Shown one piece after another: positions 7,439 to 11,721 of a stretch of DNA of 11,721 nt; position 1 is the first letter of the stretch, and each line of letters begins with the position of its first letter. Source of the stretch: Clostridia bacterium (lineage in GTDB: Bacteria; Bacillota; Clostridia; Oscillospirales; Acutalibacteraceae); the NCBI GenBank assembly GCA_017559885.1, contig JAFYQN010000069.1, forward strand, positions 1-11,721. Reading direction: 5' to 3'. Under the pieces are notes generated by a model. It ran no database searches. It worked only from the letters and a program-made list of their open reading frames with translations, and was not told where the DNA came from. Made by a program: the position numbers and the translations under genes.

Positions 7439-7882
7439 ATGGAAACTATAAATAAATTTAGTATGAATATATTATCACGCTCGGCAAACGAGGGGTTTGC
7501 GCGCGCTACCGTTGCGGCGTTTGCGGCGCAACTTGACCCCACGCTTGAAGAAATAAACGATATAAAAACTGCCGTAAGCGAAGCGGTTACAAATTGTATC
7601 GTTCACGCATATCGTGAAAAACTTGGCAAAATTTACATAAGTGGTGAAATTTCCAACACAAATATAATAAAGATAAAAATTCGCGATAACGGTTGCGGTA
7701 TCGAAAATGTTGAAAAGGCAATGGAACCTCTCTTTACCACGGTAGGCGGCGAGCGCGCAGGACTTGGGTTTGCGGTTATGCAGTCATTTATGGATGACAT
7801 TCGCGTGCGTTCGGTAGTGGGTAAGGGTACTACCGTTACCCTTGTAAAAAAGATTGCGCCGCGATATACAGTCAATGGTTGA
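7439..7882 (+). CDS. spoIIAB: Anti-sigma-F factor and serine kinase SpoIIAB
   Basis: This GHKL-type ATPase of 147 residues holds sigma-F inactive and phosphorylates SpoIIAA. The N box is EAVTN with E48 and N52, the G1 box is RDNGCGI with D83, and the G2 region is GGERAGLGFAVM at 103-114. SANEGFARATVA near 15-26 matches the B. subtilis segment containing Arg20 (here Arg22), which contacts sigma-F; Arg106 corresponds to Arg105. GGAG at 7427-7430 lies 8 bases upstream of the ATG, right after the spoIIAA stop. Its last codons overlap the start of the sigma-F gene, which suggests translational coupling of sigma factor and inhibitor. Confidence 0.96.
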   Translation: METINKFSMNILSRSANEGFARATVAAFAAQLDPTLEEINDIKTAVSEAVTNCIVHAYREKLGKIYISGEISNTNIIKIKIRDNGCGIENVEKAMEPLFTTVGGERAGLGFAVMQSFMDDIRVRSVVGKGTTVTLVKKIAPRYTVNG

Positions 7883-8546
7883 TACATATACTCGTGATGA
7901 GTTTATCGAAAGCAATCTGCCACTGGTTCACTCGCTTTGCAAGCGATTTACGGGTCGCGGTATTGAATATGACGACCTTTACCAAGCGGGTTGCATAGGT
8001 CTTATTAAGGCGGTAGACGGTTTTGATACGGACAGAGGCCTTTGCTTTTCTACCTATGCCGTACCTGTTATTTTGGGTGAAATACGTCGTATGTTTCGCG
8101 ACGGCGGATCGGTAAAGGTTTCTCGTGGGCTAAAAGAACTATCGCTCAAAGTGACTCGGCAAAAATCTTTGTTCGAACTAAAACTTTCTCGCGAACCAAC
8201 AATTAGTGAACTTGCCGCAGAACTTGGTGTCACACCCGAAGAAATAACCGAAGCGCTCTCGGCGGCGCAACCTACTGTATCGCTTACTTACGAAAATGAT
8301 GACGGAATATGTGAAAGCGATATTGCCGTATCGGGTCCCGAAGATCTGCTTACCGACAAACTTATGCTACAACGCGCATTTAAACATCTTGATGATACCG
8401 AGCAACAAATAATACGGTATCGTTATTTTGAATGTTTTACTCAAAATGAAACGGCGGCAAAACTCGGACTGTCGCAGGTGCAAGTATCTCGCGCCGAAAA
8501 GAAAATACTTTTAAAGTTGCGCGCGTGCATTGGTTCTGTTGCTTGA
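7875..8546 (+). CDS. sigF: RNA polymerase sporulation-specific sigma factor F
   Basis: This sigma-70 family factor drives the first forespore genes. From the ATG at 7875 it has 223 residues. Region 2 spans about 15-80, including DDLYQAGCIGLIKAVDGFD, FSTYAVPVILGEIRR and the KVSR segment at 81-84. Region 3 follows at about 85-130, and region 4 ends with the helix-turn-helix GLSQVQVSRAEKKIL near 198-212, almost identical to B. subtilis sigma-F. B. subtilis sigma-F has 255 residues. The missing part is N-terminal and corresponds to most of region 1.2. The ATG overlaps the spoIIAB stop by 8 bases and has no clear Shine-Dalgarno. An in-frame TTG at 7854 would add 7 residues but also lacks a site and would not restore the missing segment. 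Translational coupling is the likely way it is expressed. Confidence 0.95.
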   Translation: MVDTYTRDEFIESNLPLVHSLCKRFTGRGIEYDDLYQAGCIGLIKAVDGFDTDRGLCFSTYAVPVILGEIRRMFRDGGSVKVSRGLKELSLKVTRQKSLFELKLSREPTISELAAELGVTPEEITEALSAAQPTVSLTYENDDGICESDIAVSGPEDLLTDKLMLQRAFKHLDDTEQQIIRYRYFECFTQNETAAKLGLSQVQVSRAEKKILLKLRACIGSVA

Positions 8547-8571
8547 CAAAAAAACGCGTAGGATATATTAT
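8543..8571 (+). promoter_or_regulatory. Sigma-A-type promoter for the glycosyltransferase gene
   Basis: A consensus -35 TTGACA (8543-8548) is followed after 17 bases by TATTAT (8566-8571). The -35 overlaps the sigF stop codon (8544-8546). Transcription would start near 8578, leaving a leader of about 25 bases. This lets the downstream gene be expressed independently of spoIIA. Confidence 0.75.
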
Positions 8572-8602
8572 ATATGTATTATGGAAATAAAGGTGGATAC
8601 AA

Positions 8603-9562
8603 ATGCAACCCATATTATATATTGTAATACCTTGTTACAACGAGCAAGAGGTTTTGCCCGTTACTGCGCCAATGTTTTTACAAAAAATAAACGACCTGTA
8701 TATATACGGTAAAATCAGTGAAGACAGTCGCATACTTTTTGTAAACGACGGAAGTCGTGACAAAACTTGGGATATTATTACCGAACTTTCAATGCTTGAT
8801 GACCATTACTGTGGTATATCGCTTAGTCGCAATCGCGGTCATCAAAACGCTTTGCTTGCAGGTCTTATGGAAGCAAAAGACAAATGTGATATGTGTATTT
8901 CGGTTGATTGTGACGGTCAGGATGATATCGACGCTATTGATAAAATGGTCGACGAGTATCTATCAGGTTGCGACGTTGTATACGGCGTGCGCTCCGACCG
9001 AAAAACCGATACGTTTTTTAAACGTGCTACAGCCCAGTTTTTTTACAAATTAATGACCGCTATGGGCGCCGAAATAATATACAACCATGCCGATTATCGA
9101 CTTATGTCAAAAAAAGCGTTAGATGGTTTATCACAGTTTAAAGAGGTTAATCTCTTTTTGCGCGGTTTGGTACCAATGGTGGGTTTTAAATGCTCTTGCG
9201 TTGAATACTCTCGCAAAGAGCGTATAGCAGGCAAAAGCAAATACCCTCTTAGAAAAATGTTGTCGTTTGCCATTGACGGTATAACAAGTCTTTCGGTAAA
9301 ACCAATTCGCCTCATTACAACATTTGGTTTCGTTGTGTCGCTACTTAGCATAGTTGGTATAACCTGGTCGGTAATTACCAGATTTATCTACGGGCCAACA
9401 GGAGGTTGGGCATCTACCATTAGTATTATGTGTTTCCTTGGCGGCGTACAACTGTTAAGTCTTGGTGTTATCGGTGAGTATATCGGCAAGATATATTTAG
9501 AAATAAAAGAAAGACCAAGATATATAATTGATAAAAAGACAAAAGAAAGAAACGATTCGTAA
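8603..9562 (+). CDS. Membrane-anchored family 2 glycosyltransferase (DPM1/GtrB-like)
   Basis: This 319-residue GT-A fold enzyme probably transfers a sugar from a nucleotide donor to a lipid carrier such as undecaprenyl phosphate at the inner face of the membrane. The N-terminal IVIPCYNEQEVL (7-18), the VNDGSRDKTW segment (47-56), SRNRGHQNAL (75-84) and the acidic SVDCDGQDD (100-108) are the usual donor and metal-binding motifs; canonical GtrB proteins read closer to DADLQDPP at the last one. Two hydrophobic helices, about 236-258 and 269-293, are followed by GEYIGKIYLEIKERP, a common C-terminal feature of the GtrB/CsbB/YkcC group. The ribosome binding site AGGTGG is 6 bases upstream of the ATG. 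It lies between two sporulation operons but has its own sigma-A promoter and terminator. The sugar and acceptor cannot be told from the sequence, and no GtrA-like flippase gene is adjacent. Confidence 0.9.
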   Translation: MQPILYIVIPCYNEQEVLPVTAPMFLQKINDLYIYGKISEDSRILFVNDGSRDKTWDIITELSMLDDHYCGISLSRNRGHQNALLAGLMEAKDKCDMCISVDCDGQDDIDAIDKMVDEYLSGCDVVYGVRSDRKTDTFFKRATAQFFYKLMTAMGAEIIYNHADYRLMSKKALDGLSQFKEVNLFLRGLVPMVGFKCSCVEYSRKERIAGKSKYPLRKMLSFAIDGITSLSVKPIRLITTFGFVVSLLSIVGITWSVITRFIYGPTGGWASTISIMCFLGGVQLLSLGVIGEYIGKIYLEIKERPRYIIDKKTKERNDS

Positions 9563-9582
9563 GAGTTGTTTCTTTCTTTTTT
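9541..9582 (+). terminator. Terminator of the glycosyltransferase gene
   Basis: AAAAGAAAGAAAC (9541-9553) pairs perfectly with GTTTCTTTCTTTT (9568-9580), with two more T residues after it. The left arm is inside the last codons and the stop (9560-9562) is in the 14-base loop. The stem is A/T rich, so it may be only moderately efficient. Confidence 0.65.
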
Positions 9583-9647
9583 CACCTTATTAGTTGTCCT
9601 GCAATAAACTGTAAAGAGGGACAATAAATTCAAAAAGGAGAAAAGCT

Positions 9648-9833
9648 ATGAATTATATGGATACAAACTATCGCCATACGCATGATACCTCGTCCGATAG
9701 CGCGGTTCTTGCTATGGCTTTTATAAATGTTCAGCAGATAAGTTCCGTATACGATACCGAAACCGGTTTTGACTGCGGAACTATTTTCCCTTGCCTTAAT
9801 AAACCTCTTACTGCAAGGAGGACTGCTCGATGA
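9648..9833 (+). CDS. cotJA: Spore coat associated protein CotJA
   Basis: This small 61-residue protein is the first gene of the cotJ operon; in B. subtilis its products enter the inner spore coat and are made in the mother cell. After a polar N-terminus of about 18 residues comes the family core LAMAFINVQQISSVYD, then the TGFDCGTIFPCLNKPL segment, as in clostridial CotJA proteins I recall. The core is conserved, though the tail is short and basic (TARRTAR). AAGGAG at 9635-9640 is 7 bases before the ATG. The stop overlaps the cotJB start by 4 bases. Two Cys residues (in DCGTIFPC) could matter for coat crosslinking, but that is speculation. Confidence 0.85.
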   Translation: MNYMDTNYRHTHDTSSDSAVLAMAFINVQQISSVYDTETGFDCGTIFPCLNKPLTARRTAR

Positions 9834-10087
9834 ACGAAAAAATGATGCTAAAACGTAAAATTGACGCGCTCGATTTTGCTATACACGAAATGGTACTGTT
9901 TCTTGATACGCATCCACACGACCAAAAAGCTATCGGTATGTTGCGCGAGTATCGTCGCCGTCGCCGTGAAATGATAGCAAAATACGAAACACAATTTGGT
10001 CCTTATGTAAAAACAGTTGACGACGTTCACCCAAAAGATTGCTGGAACTGGATTGACAGTCCGTGGCCATGGGAAAGGGAGGTCTAA
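9830..10087 (+). CDS. cotJB: Spore coat protein CotJB
   Basis: This 85-residue member of the CotJB family matches it along its length: IDALDFAIHEMVLFLDTHPHD (roughly 11-31), a basic helical middle (REYRRRRREMIAKYE), YGP-like FGPYV and the terminal WNWIDSPWPWE. CotJB is a coat component needed with CotJA and CotJC in B. subtilis; no enzymatic activity is known to me. A strong site AAGGAGG at 9815-9821 lies inside the end of cotJA, 8 bases before the ATG. The ATGA overlap with cotJA and the 3-base gap to cotJC indicate one transcript with coupled translation. Confidence 0.92.
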   Translation: MNEKMMLKRKIDALDFAIHEMVLFLDTHPHDQKAIGMLREYRRRRREMIAKYETQFGPYVKTVDDVHPKDCWNWIDSPWPWEREV

Positions 10088-10090
10088 TTT

Positions 10091-10699
10091 ATGTGGCAAT
10101 ATGAAAAGAAATTGCAATACCCCGTAAACATTAAAAATCCTAATCCAAAACTTGCCAAGATTATTATAAGTCAGTATGGTGGACCAGACGGTGAACTCGG
10201 CGCGTCCATGCGCTACCTTACTCAAAGATATGGTATGCCGTATAACGAGGTTAAGGGAATTTTGACTGACGTCGGCACCGAAGAACTTGCCCACATGGAA
10301 ATGGTTTGCGCAATGGTTTATCAACTTACTCGCAATCTTACTCCCGAGCAAATCAAGGCGTCGGGTTTTGACACTTACTTTGTTGACCACACTGCAAGTG
10401 TCTATCCAATAGCGGCATCGGCTTTGCCTTGGCGCGCCGAGTATATTCAGTCAAAGGGCGATATAATAGCCGACCTTCACGAAGACCTCGCCGCCGAGCA
10501 AAAAGCAAGAGTAACTTATGATAACCTTATCCGTCTTATTGACGACCCCGACGTGCTCGACCCACTTAAGTTTTTGCGCCAGCGTGAAATAGTGCATTAT
10601 CAACGATTTGGCGAGGCGTTACGACTGACAACCGACAGACTAAACAGTAAAAACTTCTACGCATGCAATCCTAATTTTGATAAGAATTGTGGGAAATAA
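10091..10699 (+). CDS. cotJC: Spore coat protein CotJC, manganese catalase family
   Basis: This 202-residue four-helix ferritin-like protein belongs to the dimanganese catalase family and could decompose hydrogen peroxide in the spore coat. The expected metal ligands are visible: E35 in GPDGELGA, E65 and H68 in TEELAHME, E136 in EDLAAEQKAR and H169 in REIVHYQRF. The E136-to-H169 spacing of 33 equals that in Lactiplantibacillus plantarum catalase (E148, H181). Because all five ligands are retained, catalase activity is plausible, but it is inferred. It is shorter than true Mn catalases, as usual for CotJC. GGGAGG at 10077-10082 lies 8 bases before the ATG, inside cotJB. A strong terminator follows the stop. 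Confidence 0.95.
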   Translation: MWQYEKKLQYPVNIKNPNPKLAKIIISQYGGPDGELGASMRYLTQRYGMPYNEVKGILTDVGTEELAHMEMVCAMVYQLTRNLTPEQIKASGFDTYFVDHTASVYPIAASALPWRAEYIQSKGDIIADLHEDLAAEQKARVTYDNLIRLIDDPDVLDPLKFLRQREIVHYQRFGEALRLTTDRLNSKNFYACNPNFDKNCGK

Positions 10700-10702
10700 A
10701 AT

Positions 10703-10742
10703 AAAAAGATATGAGAGATTTTGTTTTCTCTCATATCTTTTT
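10703..10742. terminator. Bidirectional terminator between cotJC and the convergent SHOCT gene
   Basis: AAAAAGATATGAGAGA (10703-10718) pairs perfectly over 16 bases with the arm at 10727-10742 around an 8-base loop. The right arm ends in five T residues, and the minus strand gives the same, so it can stop both cotJC and the convergent minus-strand gene whose stop is at 10750. Confidence 0.9.
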
Positions 10743-10749
10743 GTTTCAA

Positions 10750-11307
10750 TTACAGCCCAAGCAATTCTTTTTTCTTTGCTTCGAACTCTTCTTGTGTTAT
10801 CACGTTTTCATCTAACAACTCTTTATATTTTCTTATATCTTCTATTGCGGAGGATGTTGTAGGCGCGGTATTAACTATGTTCTGTTGAGAATCAGTGTTT
10901 CTCTCCTTTAATAAAGATGATATCACTTTAATAACATCATCTCTATTGGTGCAACACTGACAAGTGATAAGTCCTGCAGCCGTTGCAATTGTCATTCCTG
11001 ATTCGCCCTTTGCCTCAACATATGAAATCTTATCTAATGGCAATTCTATTTCCTTTCTAGACAAAGTTCCATATACTCGTTTGTCTGTTACTGTTAATTC
11101 TTGATTTTTTAAATTGTAATTCATAATTGCGGCGATAAGCGTAAATACAACAAAACCTAGTGAACCTATTGTTACCATTGGACTATCCATTTCCAATGTT
11201 ATCGAGACAATAAAACAAATTGCAAAAAATATTCCTACAATAATTTCAACTACAACACCAACAAAATTGCTTGTAAATGTTCCTTTTATAAGTGTTTTTT
11301 CGTTCAC
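10750..11307 (-). CDS. Small membrane protein with PH-like segment and C-terminal SHOCT motif
   Basis: The protein has 185 residues and starts at GTG; a GGAGGG site (plus-strand CCCTCC at 11315-11320) is 7 bases upstream. Two hydrophobic stretches at about 15-37 and 46-62 should be membrane helices. A segment from about 69 to 133 reads LTVTDKRVYG then IELPLDKISYVEAK, the pattern of bacterial PH-like domains (bPH/YdbT-like). After a polar linker, residues 156-183 (IRKYKELLDENVITQEEFEAKKKELL) form a clear SHOCT motif, a short C-terminal module thought to mediate oligomerisation. CQCC at 116-119 places three Cys within the PH-like part. No partner gene is adjacent. The cellular role is unknown to me; it is oriented against the cotJ operon and probably independent of it. 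Confidence 0.8.
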   Translation of the reverse strand: MNEKTLIKGTFTSNFVGVVVEIIVGIFFAICFIVSITLEMDSPMVTIGSLGFVVFTLIAAIMNYNLKNQELTVTDKRVYGTLSRKEIELPLDKISYVEAKGESGMTIATAAGLITCQCCTNRDDVIKVISSLLKERNTDSQQNIVNTAPTTSSAIEDIRKYKELLDENVITQEEFEAKKKELLGL

Positions 11308-11339
11308 TCTAAAACCCTCCGAAATTTAAAATATTTTCT

Positions 11340-11368
11340 AGTATAACATATTTTTCGAATATTGTAAA
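11340..11368 (-). promoter_or_regulatory. Sigma-A promoter of the SHOCT gene
   Basis: On the minus strand TTTACA (plus 11363-11368) is separated by 17 bases from TATACT (plus 11340-11345). Transcription would start near 11333, about 26 bases before the GTG. Confidence 0.7.
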
Positions 11369-11382
11369 GTTTCAAAAAAGGT

Positions 11383-11487
11383 ATGCAGAAAAAATTGTGT
11401 GTGCTCCTTATCTGTCATATTTCTTATATCTCGCAAGAGAAATATTTTTTAAGGAGTTTTGCAAATGAAAACACACAATTATTATGA
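11383..11487 (+). CDS. Possible 34-codon leader peptide overlapping the next gene's start
   Basis: ATG at 11383 opens a 34-codon frame ending at TGA 11485-11487. The frame passes through the whole structured leader and overlaps the first seven codons of the downstream gene in another frame. Its N-terminus is hydrophobic (MQKKLCVLLICHISYI). The only Shine-Dalgarno candidate (AAAGG at 11377-11381) is 1 base from the ATG, which is too close. It could be chance; it matters only because ribosome passage would disrupt the leader hairpins. Confidence 0.2.
   Translation: MQKKLCVLLICHISYISQEKYFLRSFANENTQLL
11393..11480 (+). promoter_or_regulatory. Structured mRNA leader that could sequester the Shine-Dalgarno
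   Basis: AATTGTGTGT (11393-11402) is the exact reverse complement of ACACACAATT (11471-11480), which covers codons 3-6 of the downstream gene. Directly after it, CTCCTTA (11404-11410) is the exact reverse complement of TAAGGAG (11450-11456), the gene's Shine-Dalgarno. The two pairings nest and leave a bulge holding the ATG. An inner hairpin (11417-11445) nests within them. The result would be a long hairpin that hides the ribosome binding site. Thermodynamic stability was not computed. Confidence 0.5.
11417..11450 (+). terminator. Terminator-like hairpin just upstream of the last gene's ribosome binding site
   Basis: ATATTTCT (11417-11424) pairs with AGAAATAT (11438-11445), followed by a T run through 11450. 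An alternative inner pairing TCTC-GCAA-GAGA has a GNRA-type loop. No plus-strand gene lies upstream within this region, so it is either an attenuator of the downstream gene or part of the larger leader fold. Confidence 0.4.
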
Positions 11488-11721
11488 CAATCTGTCGCAA
11501 GTACAGAAACAGAAGAAAGCAGAGAAATTAGGAAACCTCTGCTATTATGAATGGTTTGACACTTTGTATGAAGAATACACCCTTGAAGAATCAGGTGCCA
11601 TTCTGTTGGGGTTAATGTTCTATGACCGCACAGGCGGAACACAACCATTACCAAAAGACCTTGAAACAATCATTGACAAGGATAGAGCAACACGAACCCT
11701 TTTTATTACACTTATGGATAA
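11465..11721 (+). CDS. N-terminus of an uncharacterised protein resembling phage/ICE DUF6291-type proteins (partial)
   Basis: The frame opens at ATG 11465 and stays open for 85 codons to the window edge. AAGGAG at 11451-11456 is 8 bases upstream. The first 25 residues are polar and Lys/Gln rich; then YYEWFDTLYEEYTLEESG, GLMFYDRTGG and DKDRATRTLFITLMD follow. The order (aromatic start, Glu-rich turn, hydrophobic helix, a Tyr-Asp-x-x-Gly loop, then a hydrophobic helix) resembles the N-terminal module of proteins that I recall from prophages and integrative elements of Firmicutes (DUF6291 type). The similarity is from memory and moderate. If right, the end of the window may be the edge of a mobile element or its remnant. 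No integrase or attachment repeat is visible here. Confidence 0.6.
   Translation, partial: MKTHNYYDNLSQVQKQKKAEKLGNLCYYEWFDTLYEEYTLEESGAILLGLMFYDRTGGTQPLPKDLETIIDKDRATRTLFITLMD

Noticed and set aside
8530..8712. Small open frame between sigF and the glycosyltransferase
   Set aside because: It overlaps the end of sigF, the promoter and the start of the glycosyltransferase in another frame, without a ribosome binding site or a recognisable product.
9583..9634. Sigma-E promoter for cotJ
   Set aside because: A sigma-E promoter is expected from known cotJ biology, but GGGACAAT (9618-9625) and AATAAACT (9603-9610) match the -10 at only about 5 of 8 positions and neither has a matching -35 at the right distance.
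11395..11423. Plus-strand promoter for the last gene
   Set aside because: TTGTGT with TATTTC at 17 bases is possible, but both boxes are weak and lie in the paired leader segments. I could not choose a start site.

Overview
The window reads as chromosomal DNA of an endospore-forming, low-to-moderate G+C member of the Clostridia, probably an uncultured gut-type lineage near the Oscillospirales. The support is a complete spoIIAA-spoIIAB-sigF operon, a cotJA-cotJB-cotJC spore-coat operon, Shine-Dalgarno sites of the AAGGAG type, and a type II topoisomerase pair of a divergent clostridial type. The lineage is an inference from remembered family resemblance. No rRNA, tRNA, CRISPR array or insertion sequence was seen.

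Layout. (1) 1-2817: the 3' end of a GyrB/ParE-type subunit, then its GyrA/ParC-type partner, which starts at TTG. (2) 2818-2971: a spacer with a terminator-like hairpin and a competing upstream hairpin, followed by valS (2972-5605) and a perfect 12-bp terminator hairpin. (3) 5786-7003: folC, with its own short leader. (4) 7004-8546: the spoIIA operon. A folC terminator and a candidate Spo0A-controlled promoter occupy the same bases just upstream of it. (5) 8543-9582: a membrane-anchored family 2 glycosyltransferase, with a good sigma-A promoter that overlaps the sigF stop codon and its own terminator. (6) 9648-10742: cotJABC, closed by a 16-bp bidirectional terminator. (7) 10750-11307, minus strand: a small membrane protein with a PH-like segment and a C-terminal SHOCT motif. 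(8) 11383-11721: a structured leader and the first 85 codons of a gene resembling phage or conjugative-element proteins; it runs off the window.

How the genes fit together. Blocks 1-3 are housekeeping: DNA topology, valyl-tRNA synthesis and folate polyglutamylation. The spoIIA operon makes the forespore sigma factor, its anti-sigma factor/kinase and the anti-anti-sigma factor. cotJ encodes coat proteins normally made later, in the mother cell. The glycosyltransferase sits between the two sporulation operons but has a vegetative-type promoter.

The most unusual signals are regulatory. First, the far-right leader has an exact complement of the Shine-Dalgarno sequence and a 10-bp complement of the first codons, so it could hide the ribosome-binding site. 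Second, the spoIIA promoter's -10 box lies across the loop boundary of the folC terminator. Third, mutually exclusive hairpins precede valS. Among the proteins, the topoisomerase A subunit has Ala where quinolone-sensitive enzymes usually have Ser, and sigma-F appears to lack most of its N-terminal region 1.2. I saw no gene cluster that looks like a wholly new multi-gene system.
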